Assembly (NCBI RefSeq): GCF_023017165.1
Contig: NZ_JALKBW010000001.1
Location: 3,348,001-3,412,000 of the forward strand
DNA from: Gordonia alkaliphila
GTDB lineage: Bacteria > Actinomycetota > Actinomycetes > Mycobacteriales > Mycobacteriaceae
DNA: 64,000 nt
Direction of reading: 5' to 3'
The stretch's first letter is position 1; every line of letters begins with the position of its first letter. Shown piece after piece: positions 25,427-35,072 of this stretch. The notes beneath the pieces are model-generated. The model did not search any database and was not told the origin of the DNA. It worked only from the letters and a program-made list of their open reading frames with translations. The position numbers were made by a program, and so were the translations under genes.

Positions 25427-26844
25427 CCGAGGTGGTGCTGCTGGGCAGCGGCGCGGCCGACGGCTGGCCCAACCCGTTCTGCCGGTGCGCGTCGTGCACC
25501 GCGGCCCGCGACTCCGGCGAACGACGCGGCCACAGTTCCGCCCTGATCGACGGCACGGTGCTGATCGACTGCGGGCCCGACGTGCTCGCCGCGGCCACCC
25601 ACGCCGGGGTCGACCTGGCCGGGGTGCGCTACCTGCTGCTGACCCACGACCACTTCGACCATCTCGCCGGGCAAGCACTGTTGATCCGGTCGTGGGCGGG
25701 CGCCCGCACCCCGCTCGACGTGATCGGCCCGCCCGCCGCGCTGGCCGCGTGCCGCGACTGGATCGCCGACACCGACCCGGTGCGACTGCGATCGGTCGCA
25801 GCCGGCGACGAGGTGACGTTGACCGGGAACGACGGCGACTACCGGGTCCGGGTCCTGACCGCCGCGCACACCTCGACCCTCGGCGAACCCGCCGTCCTGT
25901 ACGACGTCACCGCCCTCGACGAACACGGCGATCGCGCGGCCCGTCTGCTGTGGGCCGCCGACACCGGGCCGCTGCCCGCCGCGGCATTGGACGCCCTCAC
26001 CGGCACCGAGCTGGATTTCCTTCTGCTGGAAGAGACGTTCGGGCGATTCATCGAGCACGGCGCCGATCATCACGACCTCGACTCGTTCCCCCGCACCCTG
26101 GCCGCCCTGCGCAGCGCCGGTGCCGTCACCACCGGCACCCGCGTCATCGCCGTGCATCTGAGCCACCACAATCCCCCGCCCGCGCAGTTGGCCGAGGTCC
26201 TCGCCGAGTGGGGCGCCGAGATCGGAGTCGACGGCATGCGCCTCCCCCTGCCGGACGAGGCCGCGACCGCGACGTCGACGCCGACGGGGCGAACACTGGT
26301 GCTCGGCGCGGTCCGGTCCGGCAAGTCGGTGCACGCCGAAACCCTTCTCGCCGACCAGGATTCGGTCCTCTACGTCGCGACCGGAGGCACCCGCGACGGC
26401 GACGCCGAATGGGCCGAGCGGGTCGCACTGCACCGGGCGCGTCGTCCCGCGAGTTGGCGGACCGCTGAAACGCTCGACCTCGCCGCCGTGCTGGACGACG
26501 CCGCCGGACCGGTCCTGATCGACTGCCTCGGCACCTGGCTCACCGGGATGATGGACCGCCACGAGCTGTGGACCGCCCTCGAACGGGCCGACGACGGCGA
26601 CCGCGCTCCGCTGACCCACGCCATGGCCGAGCTAAACCGTGAAGTCGACGGACTGATCGCTGCCTGGCGCCGCTGCCCGCACCGAGTCGTGGCCGTCAGC
26701 AACGAGGTCGGGTCCGGCGTGGTGCCCGCGACCGCCGCGGGCCGCGTGTTCCGCGACGAACTCGGACGACTCAACACCCGGCTGTCGGTGGAGTCCGAGC
26801 AGGTCGTCCTGGTAGTCGCCGGCCGCACCCTCCCCCTGCCCTGA
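25423..26844 (+). CDS. Metallo-beta-lactamase domain fused to adenosylcobinamide kinase/guanylyltransferase (CobU)
   Basis: 473 residues. Residues 1-280 are a PhnP-like metallo-beta-lactamase domain: a Cys cluster CRCASC (20-25), THDHFDH (74-80), His149, an Asp near 180 and a late His in VHLSHHN. Residues 290-473 are CobU/CobP: P-loop GAVRSGKS (295-302), guanylyl-acceptor His in HRARRPASWRTAE (His337), LIDCLGTWL and VSNEVGSGVVPA. CobU phosphorylates and GMP-activates adenosylcobinamide during salvage. The lactamase half has no assigned role; corrinoid remodelling by cutting the nucleotide-loop phosphodiester would make sense but is inference. It starts at a GTG overlapping the btuD stop and is the last gene of the operon. 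Confidence 0.88.
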   Translation: MTEVVLLGSGAADGWPNPFCRCASCTAARDSGERRGHSSALIDGTVLIDCGPDVLAAATHAGVDLAGVRYLLLTHDHFDHLAGQALLIRSWAGARTPLDVIGPPAALAACRDWIADTDPVRLRSVAAGDEVTLTGNDGDYRVRVLTAAHTSTLGEPAVLYDVTALDEHGDRAARLLWAADTGPLPAAALDALTGTELDFLLLEETFGRFIEHGADHHDLDSFPRTLAALRSAGAVTTGTRVIAVHLSHHNPPPAQLAEVLAEWGAEIGVDGMRLPLPDEAATATSTPTGRTLVLGAVRSGKSVHAETLLADQDSVLYVATGGTRDGDAEWAERVALHRARRPASWRTAETLDLAAVLDDAAGPVLIDCLGTWLTGMMDRHELWTALERADDGDRAPLTHAMAELNREVDGLIAAWRRCPHRVVAVSNEVGSGVVPATAAGRVFRDELGRLNTRLSVESEQVVLVVAGRTLPLP

Positions 26845-27257
26845 CATCAGGGGCAGAGATGACCCGCGGTCCCGCTGAAATCATCATCCGGCCGTTTGGC
26901 ATCGCACCTCGCCTGCCGCGAACAGATCAGCGACTTCACTCCAGTTCCTACGAGCTCGAGGACGGTAGCTATCCGCGCAATGAAGACCATTCCGATATCG
27001 ACCCAACCAACCGGTCGCGTTCAACGGTGTTCTTGGCCGACAGATTTGGCGAACAGCGGCCGGCCAGTACGCCGATCTCAACAGATTCTTCGGCAACTGT
27101 GAGTACCAGAGTAGGCGGCACCAACAACGATGCGGGACGTCCAGCTGCCACCGAAATCGCAGTTGCACGATCAGCAACGACATCGCGCTGATCTCCTATC
27201 AGCGCCACTCCACCGTCTATGAGCCTTGAAATCAGACTAGGCATCCCCAATATCGGA

Positions 27258-28891
27258 CCCGAGTCGTGCCACTTTAGTGCCCCGTTGAGGCGTGGAGTTT
27301 CGCGATGATGTCGGCGGCGGTTCCGTCGAGTGGTGTTTCGGCCATGACGTGTTGTCCGCGTACCCGGATCATGACGTCGCGGACTGGGCGCAGTGTGGTG
27401 ATGATGCGTTTGATGGAGTAGCCGGTGGTGTCGGTGAGGTGGCGGGTGACGGCGAGTGCGGCGAACACGATGGTGAGGTGCGCTTCGATGGAGTCACGCT
27501 GGTGGTGGAACATCGGCCGGGCCCGTAGGTCGCTTTTGGCCATGCGGAATGATTCCTCGACTCGGAAGAGGTCGTGGTAGGCCGCGACGACTTGTTCGCC
27601 GGAGAGCGTGTCTTTGGGAGGCTGGTGACATAGCCTTTGAGGCCGAGGTAGGAGCGGGCCTTGTCGACCGCGTCCCAGTTCACGCCGGGCTGGTTCCCGA
27701 GGGCCACGAATCGGTCCTTCTTCGGCCGGCGCCGTCCGTCGGCGATGTCCTGGGCTCGTTCGATCTGCTTGTTCAAGGTGATGTTGTCGCGGCGCTCGCG
27801 TTTGCGTGAGTAGTGCCAGACCACCCGCCGTGTGCGAGCGTGCGCGCCGGTCCCCATGGTCCGCTTGGTCTCGATGGTTTGGCCGTCGCGAAGGTAGGTG
27901 CCGCGGCGTTCGTAGTGTTCGGCCAGGTCACGTGGCGCCGAGCCGGTGCGGGACCCGACGATGAAATCGAAACCTGCCTCCTGCAGGGCGTTGAGATTAG
28001 CGGCCGACAGCATTCCGGCGTCAGCGACGACGACGACGTCAGCGCCGTGGTGGCGTTCGCGGAACCGGGTGAGCACGGGCAGCAGGGTGCTGGTCTCTGC
28101 CCGGTTGCCGGCGAAGGAGTGCACTTCGAGGGGAAACCCGGTCGGGTCGACGAGCATCCCGACGAGGATCTGGGGGTCGACCCGCCGTTCCTTGCTCATC
28201 CCGACTTTCCGGAAGGTGTCTTCGTTCTCGGCTTCGAAGTACAGGGTCGTCACGTCGTACATCACGACAGACAGGGCCCCGCCCGCGGTGACATGCCCCA
28301 ACGCCGCCGAAGCGAGCTGTGTCCGCCAGTCCTCGCTGACACTGCGTGTGAGGGTGCGCCAGATCGTGCGCAGCGATGGTGAAGGCACTCCGAGTTCGGC
28401 CAGCACTCGGATCGTGTCGGCCTTGCTCGTCGGTTCGACGATCCTGGCCAGCACCAACTGTTTGAACGCGTCAGTGCCGATCTTGTCGAACCCGAGATCG
28501 CGGTAGCCCTGTTCGAGGACTTCCCACAACACGCGCGATTGCGACCCGGCCACCTCGGGGACCGCCGAGACCTTCGCCGGCGCCAACGCCGACAAGTCGA
28601 AAGCGAGCTGACCTGCATGGAGCTTCGTATCGGCGACCTCGAGCAGCACCGCGAGTTCTTCGGGTGAATGCGCCGATCCGATGTGTTCGACGATCCGGCG
28701 CACACCACGTTCCTTCGACACGATCTGTACCGCTGTCGCACCCGACGCGGTCCGCACCTTCCGGACGAACAACCCCACACGATCGATCGTAGACACCCAG
28801 TTTAGTGCCCTAAACGGGCACTACCAGCGGCCAAAACCCCAGGTCGCAACGACCCGCCGAGCCAAGTCACCAAAATGTGGCACGAGTCAGG
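27258..28891 (-). mobile_element. IS1634-family insertion sequence, 1634 bases
   Basis: The ends are imperfect inverted repeats, CCCGAGTCGTGCCAC on the left and CCTGACTCGTGCCAC on the right (13 of 15). A 5-base target duplication TCGGA flanks it (27253-27257 and 28892-28896). Removing the element and one TCGGA restores the reading frame of the interrupted gene exactly, which confirms the ends. It carries one transposase gene with a frameshift. Confidence 0.9.
27274..28796 (-). pseudogene. IS1634-family transposase, one-base frameshift
   Basis: A GTG start (MSTIDRVGLFVRKV) leads a DDE transposase of about 507 codons. Recognisable parts are VVMYDVTTLYFEAENED, VVVADAGMLSAANLNAL and, after the break, FRMAKSDLRARPMFHHQRDS, the Y(2)R(3)E-type region of IS4-group elements. 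At about 27612 the frame slips: SLPK continues as TRSPANK, while the corrected frame reads DTLSGEQ. One missing G in a GG run is enough to explain it. It may be a sequencing error. Confidence 0.85.
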
Positions 28892-29012
28892 TCGGAGTCA
28901 GCCGCCGCAACAGTTCGGCAGCCTTCCGGACGTCGATCGGCGCGAATAGCATCCGCCGATCCGTAATTACCAGGTCACCGCCGATGGACACCGCAGTTCC
29001 AGGATTCACGCT

Positions 29013-30488
29013 GATAGTGCCCCTTGGGGTGGTGGACTTCGGATCGGGCGTAGAGTCACGCGTTCTGATCAACGAGTCGTTGTGAACGCTATGCGATTTG
29101 GGCTTGCGCGTCCATGAGTGCGGCGGCCTTGTCCTTCTCGGCGAGGACCTCGCGTAGCTCGTCCATGGAGACCTCGGACATGTATCTGCGGGTGACTTGC
29201 CATTCGTCGTGTGCGTCGATCACGACGGCGGTCGCGAGTCGGAGGAACGCGGCGGGGTTCGGGAAGATCTCCACGACGTCGGCGCGTCGTTTGATTTCCT
29301 TGTTCAGTCGCTCGATCGGGTTGTTCGACCAGATTTTCTGCCAGTGCGGCTTCGGGAACGCTGAGAATGCCAGCACGTCGGTTTTCGCGTCCCGCATCAT
29401 CGCTGCCGCCTTGGGGAACGGCCCGTCGAAGGTGTTGGCGACTTGATCCCATTGCGCGGCAACATCTTTCGCTTCGGTGTGAGCGAAGATAGTCCGCACT
29501 CCGGCGGTAACGACGGGCTGCTGTTTCGCCGCGACCGCTCCGTGCAGGTTCCTCATGAAATGGACGCGGCACCGTTGCCACGTGGCACCCGTAAACTGTT
29601 GTGCCACAGCGGTTTTCAATCCTGCATGGGCGTCAGAGATGACCAGATGCACCCCGTGCAGCCCACGGGCCTTCAAGCTTGCCAGGAACTCGCGCCAGAA
29701 CTCGTACGATTCGCTCTGCCCGACAGCGGTACCCAGGACCTCGCGGGTGCCGGTGATCGACACACCGGTAGCCACTATCAGCGCCTGGGAGACCACGTGC
29801 GCGCCGACACGGACCTTGCAGAACGTGGCGTCGCAGAACACATACGGGAACTCGGTGTGGGTCAGTGAACGCTCCCGGAACTCGGCGATCTCAGCGTCGA
29901 GACCTGCACAGATCCGGGATACCTCACTCTTGGAGACCCCGGAGTCCACGCCCATGGCCCGCACCAGATCGTCGACACTGCGGGTCGAGATACCCTGCAC
30001 GTAGGCCTCCATGATCACCGCGTAGAGGGCCTTGTCGATCCGGCGGCGTCGTTCCAGCAGGACCGGGAAGAACGACCCAGCCCGCAGCTTGGGAATCTTC
30101 ACCCGCACATCACCGGCCGGCGTCGAGATCGTCTTGGGTCGATGCCCGTTTCGGACCGTCGTTCGGTCCGCCGAGCGCTCGTAACGGCCGGCACCGATCG
30201 CCGCTGTCGCCTCGGCCTCGATCAGGGCCTGCAAGCCGGCCCGCAGGATCTCCGGGAGCACTCCGGCAAGACCGAGTTCATCGGATCGGAGTGTGCCGAG
30301 TTCAGTCAGTTGCTCGAGCAGGGCAGAATGGTCGTGGGTCATCGCGTGATTGCCTTTCAGTTGAGTCACTTGTGAGGTAACTCACTGATCATCACGCGAT
30401 GGCCCACCCCAACGGCGACACCAAGCTCTCCGGCGTGTCCACCGCCCTCAGCGAGCCACCAAACCCCACCACTCCAGGGGACTCACCC
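29013..30488 (-). mobile_element. IS256-family insertion sequence, copy 1 (1476 bases)
   Basis: The element is bounded by an 8-base target duplication TTCACGCT (29005-29012 and 30489-30496). Imperfect 23-base terminal inverted repeats agree at 16 positions, best in the inner GGTGG part. Its transposase is intact. Copy 2 at 33598-35072 is almost identical. The element lies in the interrupted gene between its codons for VSVN, and excision restores the frame. Confidence 0.93.
29089..30342 (-). CDS. IS256-family (Mutator-type) transposase, intact
   Basis: 417 residues from the ATG at 30342 (MTHDHSALLEQLTELG); the frame opens 9 codons earlier at a GTG. The three acidic catalytic residues are recognisable: YVFCDATFCKVR, LVISDAHAGLKTAV and NPIERLNKEIKRR. 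The C8H-like WQRCRVHFMRNLHGAV is typical of the family. It catalyses cut-and-paste or replicative movement of its own element. This is the only transposase in the window with an unbroken frame, so it could mobilise both copies. Confidence 0.95.
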   Translation of the reverse strand: MTHDHSALLEQLTELGTLRSDELGLAGVLPEILRAGLQALIEAEATAAIGAGRYERSADRTTVRNGHRPKTISTPAGDVRVKIPKLRAGSFFPVLLERRRRIDKALYAVIMEAYVQGISTRSVDDLVRAMGVDSGVSKSEVSRICAGLDAEIAEFRERSLTHTEFPYVFCDATFCKVRVGAHVVSQALIVATGVSITGTREVLGTAVGQSESYEFWREFLASLKARGLHGVHLVISDAHAGLKTAVAQQFTGATWQRCRVHFMRNLHGAVAAKQQPVVTAGVRTIFAHTEAKDVAAQWDQVANTFDGPFPKAAAMMRDAKTDVLAFSAFPKPHWQKIWSNNPIERLNKEIKRRADVVEIFPNPAAFLRLATAVVIDAHDEWQVTRRYMSEVSMDELREVLAEKDKAAALMDAQAQIA

Positions 30489-30587
30489 TTCACGCTCACC
30501 TTCACGCGCGTAAGTTCGTGTTCGCCCGCCGTCAGTGTCACTGGAATGTCCGGCCCACTACCACTCGTGAAAAGGTCGCCAAAAAAT

Positions 30588-32023
30588 GGCTCTCCTGACT
30601 GATCTGTGGGTCATTTGCGGCCTGGAAGCACGGGCCGGTGACCGCCGAGACTGAGCATGGCCATGGCGATGAGGGCTTCGGCGGACTTGAAGCCGTAGGC
30701 CATCCGGGTGATCAGTCGGATCTTGGTGTTGGTCGACTCGATCAGGCCGTTGGATAGTCGATGCTCGATCGCGGCGAGGATCCGGTCGCGGTGTTTGGCG
30801 ATGCGTTTTTGGAGTTTCACGAACGCGGGGATCCGGCAGCGACGAGCCCAACTGATCCAGCGGTCCAGGGCTTCAGCGGCCGCGTCATGGGGCAGCGCAA
30901 ATACCACCCGCAGACCTTCCTTGAGCAGGTAGGCGCGATGCAGCCTCGGGTCGGTCCTGGCGATCCAGGCGAGCTTGGCCTGCTGATTGGCGGTGCGGTT
31001 CTCGGGGTTCTTCCACAGCGAGTACCGGGCGCCTTTGAGTGCCTTGGCACGGTCGCTGGCCGGCCTAGGTGGGGCGTCGGACCGTGGGCGTCCACGGCCC
31101 CGTTTCGGCTCGGCCCGGGCCTGTTTACGGGCATCGTTCCACCCCTGGCGGCGGACCTCATCGAGGGCGTCAGTGGCCCAGGCGACGATGTGGAACGGAT
31201 CGGCCACCCGCACTGCGGCCGGACACCGATCAGTCACGACGGTGTCGATGAAGTCGGCCCCATCGGCGCTGACGTGGGTGATCAGCGCGCACCGCTGCTC
31301 ACCGAGCAGGTCGAAGAACTCATGCACGGTGGCGCTGGTACGCCCCGGAGCGGCCCACACCAGCCGACGCCGGTCGTGATCGACGACGACCATGAGGTAC
31401 TTGTGGCCCTTCTTGTAGCTGATCTCGTCGATCCGATACGCCGCAGCCCATCGAACCGGTCGCGCTGGGCGTCGATGTCCTCCCAAACGCGGTCGATGAT
31501 CGATCCGACGGTGCGCCAGGCGATGCGCATTAACTCAGTCACTGTGGACTTCGAGGCCTGGGGTCGCCAACCACGCGACCTGATCGTCGAAGGCATAGGT
31601 GTGGCCCGCGTCATGGCGGGCCCACGGCACCGCGGCGACCACCACCCCATGCTCGCGGCACCGCACCCGAGGCGTATCGGCCTCGAGCTCGGCACGAATC
31701 GTGCCCAGGTCCAGCGCCCGCCAGCGCCGCCGCCCCGGCCCGCCATCATATTGGGGACTGCGCCGCTGGCACCTCCCGCACCGGCCACGTTGGCGCGCGA
31801 CGGGCCGCACATGGGCCACCAGCACCTGCGCGTCCTCGTCGAATACGACCCGCTCCAGCACGGTCTTCTCGATTCCGAGCAGATTCCGCCATAAGCTGAC
31901 ATCACGCACGCCGTTCTCCTGACCACAGGTTTCTGTTTCCTCGACAGTTCAGAACCTATGCAGGACAACGGCGTGCGCCTACTCAGACGCGCTCACCCCA
32001 CCCACACATGTGTCAGGAGAGCC
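30588..32023 (-). mobile_element. ISL3-family insertion sequence, 1436 bases
   Basis: Terminal inverted repeats begin GGCTCTCCTGAC on both ends and match at about 20 of 24 bases. An 8-base AT-rich target duplication CAAAAAAT flanks it (30580-30587 and 32024-32031), as expected of ISL3 elements. It is inserted right after the second codon of the interrupted gene. Confidence 0.92.
30611..31909 (-). pseudogene. ISL3-family transposase with two compensating frameshifts
   Basis: The full frame would give 432 residues. The N-terminal zinc-binding module reads CGRCQRR...RWRALDL...VRCREHG, and the catalytic part has GIDEISYKKGHKYL, ITHVSADGADFIDTVV, DPFHIVAWATDALDEVRR and a C-terminal IRLITRMAYGFKSAEALI. 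An extra C in a C-run near 31562 (ATPGLEV for ATQASK) shifts the frame out, and a missing base near 31436 (RRIGSTRS for RRIGIDEIS) shifts it back. About 40 codons are thus out of frame. Two indels this close in repetitive C/G tracts look like base-calling errors. Confidence 0.88.
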
Positions 32024-32194
32024 CAAAAAATCCCATGAGCGACTCCCATCGTTCGTGTTTCCACGCTCCGACACCGGAGTCCATCGAGCATACGACTCGA
32101 GAATCGGCTCAACCAGCATCTTCAGAGGGTTGATGCGAAACCCGACAATCGACACCGGCACCCGCACCCCGCGGAGAATCACCCCGCTCACTGC

Positions 32195-32243
32195 CATATA
32201 GAGGGACACCGTGGTCAATATGACCACGGTGTCCCTCTATATG
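32195..32243. repeat. 49-base perfect palindrome
   Basis: Two 23-base arms (32195-32217 and 32221-32243) are perfect inverted copies around an ATA loop. The arms begin CATATAGAGGGACACC and end GTGGTCA. The hairpin stands 34 bases past the stop of the tautomerase gene and about 160 bases upstream of the interrupted gene; no other feature is seen between 32037 and 32277. It could be a terminator for the tautomerase or an operator for the interrupted gene. A longer T-tract is absent. Confidence 0.85.
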
Positions 32244-32277
32244 ACAGCGAAGCCGTCTGGCGTCGCATGCCTCGCCG

Positions 32278-32673
32278 TCAGACGTTGATGTCGAAGCCCA
32301 ACTCCACGTCGCACGCCGCCTGACCGCCGCTGATCCCCCAGCTGGCGGTGTCGAGGTCGCGCACCACGATGGTGATGTGGTCGCCCGGAATCCCGAGCGC
32401 GCCGAGGCGGTCCACGATCTCCCGGTACAGCGCCCGCTTGGCGTCGACGGATCGGCCCGCGAAGCAGTCGACGGTGACGAGGGTGTAGTGCTCCGGGCTG
32501 CTCAGCGTGTGCGGCACCGCGAAACGGTGCGGTTCATGCGCCACCAGCCGAACGTGCTTGTCCTGCACGGGAATTGCGAAGGCGGCCACCAGCGAATCGT
32601 GCACGGCGTCGATGATGGCGGTCTCCACCGCGGGCGCGTGGGAGCGACGGACTTCGATCTGAGTACTCGGCAT
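32278..32673 (-). CDS. Tautomerase/MIF superfamily protein
   Basis: 131 residues, MPSTQIEVRR start: after Met removal Pro would be the N-terminal catalytic base of this superfamily. The two beta-alpha-beta halves are suggested by ETAIIDAVHDSLVAAF and the repeated SVDAKRALYREIVDRLGALG, with GISGGQAACDVELGFDI at the end. Length fits the Tautomerase_2 group. The substrate is unknown. Divergent from the HerA-like gene with a 103-base gap. Confidence 0.8.
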   Translation of the reverse strand: MPSTQIEVRRSHAPAVETAIIDAVHDSLVAAFAIPVQDKHVRLVAHEPHRFAVPHTLSSPEHYTLVTVDCFAGRSVDAKRALYREIVDRLGALGIPGDHITIVVRDLDTASWGISGGQAACDVELGFDINV

Positions 32674-33597
32674 CCACGCACGGTATCACCGCCTGCGCGG
32701 CGTGCGGGCGTGAGCGCGAGCACACCGAGCGCCCGCCGTATCGAGGCCCCCACGACGACGAAATAGGATTCACCGCATGGCTTCTGACCTGCCGATCGGC
32801 ACGCTCCTCGACTCCTCGACCCCCGCCTCGCTCAATCCCGCGCGGCTCAATCGACACACGTTCTGGTGCGGCCAGAGCGGATCGGGCAAGACGTACTCGC
32901 TCGGTGTGCTGCTGGAGCAGGTCCTGCTGCACACCCGACTGCCGATCGTGGTCCTGGACCCGAACTCCGACTTCGTCCGCATCGGCGAGATCCGCGAGGA
33001 CGCCCCGCGGGAACTGGCTGCCGAGCTCGCACAACGCAACATCCGCGTCCTGCACTCGGCGGCGGGCCAGGGTCAGCAGCTCAAGGTCAAGTTCCTCGGG
33101 CTCGACGTCCGCTCGCGCGCCGCACTGCTGCAGTTGGATCCGGTCCTCGACAAGCGGGAGTACAACACGCTGCTGCGCGCCGAGAGCTCCGGGGTTACCG
33201 ACTTGGAGGGGCAGGCGCTGATCGCCGGGCTGCGTGGCAGCGGCGATCCCGACTTGCACGACATCTCGTTGCGGATCGACAACCTCGGCGTGACCGAGTG
33301 GGACATGTGGGCCTACGGCGACGAACCGGTCACCTCCGTCGTCGACGCGCAGGCCGACGCCACGGTCGTCGACCTCGGCTCGTTCGACGTCAAGGAGCAG
33401 ATGCAGACGGCTGCGCTCGCCGTCCTGGAGCACCTGTGGAACAACCGGCACGACCGTGTCGGTCGCCTGGTGGTGCTCGACGAGGCGCACAACCTGTGTT
33501 CACCGGAGCCCTCCTCCCCGCTCGAAGAGCTGCTCACCGACCGGATCGTCCAGATCGCCGCCGAAGGCCGCAAGTACGGGATCTGGCTGCTGTTGTC

Positions 33598-35072
33598 GAT
33601 AGTGCCCCTTGGGGTGGTGGACTTCGGATCGGGCGTAGAGTCACGCGTTCTGATCAACGAGTCGTTGTGAACGCTATGCGATTTGGGCTTGCGCGTCCAT
33701 GAGTGCGGCGGCCTTGTCCTTCTCGGCGAGGACCTCGCGTAGCTCGTCCATGGAGACCTCGGACATGTATCTGCGGGTGACTTGCCATTCGTCGTGTGCG
33801 TCGATCACGACGGCGGTCGCGAGTCGGAGGAACGCGGCGGGGTTCGGGAAGATCTCCACGACGTCGGCGCGTCGTTTGATTTCCTTGTTCAGTCGCTCGA
33901 TCGGGTTGTTCGACCAGATTTTCTGCCAGTGCGGCTTCGGGAACGCTGAGAATGCCAGCACGTCGGTTTTCGCGTCCCGCATCATCGCTGCCGCCTTGGG
34001 GAACGGCCCGTCGAAGGTGTTGGCGACTTGATCCCATTGCGCGGCAACATCTTTCGCTTCGGTGTGAGCGAAGATAGTCCGCACTCCGGCGGTAACGACG
34101 GGCTGCTGTTTCGCCGCGACCGCTCCGTGCAGGTTCCTCATGAAATGGACGCGGCACCGTTGCCACGTGGCACCCGTAACCGTTGTGCCACAGCGGTTTT
34201 CAATCCTGCATGGGCGTCAGAGATGACCAGATGCACCCCGTGCAGCCCACGGGCCTTCAAGCTTGCCAGGAACTCGCGCCAGAACTCGTACGATTCGCTC
34301 TGCCCGACAGCGGTACCCAGGACCTCGCGGGTGCCGGTGATCGACACGCCGGTAGCCACTATCAGCGCCTGGGAGACCACGTGCGCGCCGACACGGACCT
34401 TGCAGAACGTGGCGTCGCAGAACACATACGGGAACTCGGTGTGGGTCAGTGAACGCTCCCGGAACTCGGCGATCTCAGCGTCGAGACCTGCACAGATCCG
34501 GGATACCTCACTCTTGGAGACCCCGGAGTCCACGCCCATGGCCCGCACCAGATCGTCGACACTGCGGGTCGAGATACCCTGCACGTAGGCCTCCATGATC
34601 ACCGCGTAGAGGGCCTTGTCGATCCGGCGGCGTCGTTCCAGCAGGACCGGGAAGAACGACCCAGCCCGCAGCTTGGGAATCTTCACCCGCACATCACCGG
34701 CCGGCGTTGAGATCGTCTTGGGTCGATGCCCGTTGCGGACCGTCGTTCGGTCCGCCGAGCGCTCGTAACGGCCGGCGCCGATCGCCGCTGTCGCCTCGGC
34801 CTCGATCAGGGCCTGCAAGCCGGCCCGCAGGATCTCCGGGAGCACTCCGGCAAGACCGAGTTCATCGGATCGGAGTGTGCCGAGTTCAGTCAGTTGCTCG
34901 AGCAGGGCAGAATGGTCGTGGGTCATCGCGTGATTGCCTTTCAGTTGAGTCACTTGTGAGGTAACTCACTGATCATCACGCGATGGCCCACCCCAACGGC
35001 GACACCAAGCTCTCCGGCGTGTCCACCGCCCTCAGCGAGCCACCAAACCCCACCACTCCAGGGGACTCACCC
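33598..35072 (-). mobile_element. IS256-family insertion sequence, copy 2 (1475 bases)
   Basis: An 8-base target duplication CTGTTGTC flanks it (33590-33597 and 35073-35080). The body differs from copy 1 by about five substitutions and one deleted base. It has the same orientation as copy 1 and the same terminal sequences. It lies inside the HerA-like ATPase gene. Confidence 0.93.
33674..34926 (-). pseudogene. IS256-family transposase, copy 2, frameshifted
   Basis: Identical in layout to the copy 1 transposase, but at about 34181 one base is lost: copy 1 reads VAQQFTGATW where copy 2 reads VAQRLRVP. The N-terminal 260 codons and the C-terminal 155 codons are each intact in separate frames. 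The catalytic Glu motif NPIERLNKEIK falls in the second piece, so copy 2 would need the copy 1 enzyme to move. Confidence 0.9.

Larger units (their letters stand above)
26969..32036 (-). pseudogene. Gene of unknown function broken by three insertion sequences
   Basis: Four pieces on the minus strand (32036-32024, 30587-30489, 29012-28892, 27252-26969) join into one 166-codon frame once the three elements and one copy of each target duplication are left out. The start is MGFFGDLFTSGSGPD, with a GGGAG Shine-Dalgarno 6 bases upstream of the ATG at 32036. A middle segment GGDLVITDRRMLFAPIDV resembles the G.L.LT.RRL.F.P core of GRAM/bacterial-PH domains; this family link is weak. The C-terminus ends SISEWSSLRG. 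The 124 bases between its stop and the CobU fusion gene show nothing further. Confidence 0.8.

Noticed and set aside
26884..27183. 99-codon minus-strand open frame downstream of the CobU fusion
   Set aside because: It overlaps the C-terminal piece of the interrupted gene in another frame and shows no coding signal.
31979..32227. 82-codon minus-strand open frame starting MVILTTVSLYMAVSG
   Set aside because: It runs through the perfect palindrome and into the ISL3 element, lacks a Shine-Dalgarno, and is in a different frame from the reconstructed gene, which has a good start at 32036.
33674..34926. Programmed frameshift in the IS256-family transposase of copy 2
   Set aside because: Copy 1 encodes the same protein in one frame, and no slippery heptamer is present at the break; it is a one-base loss.
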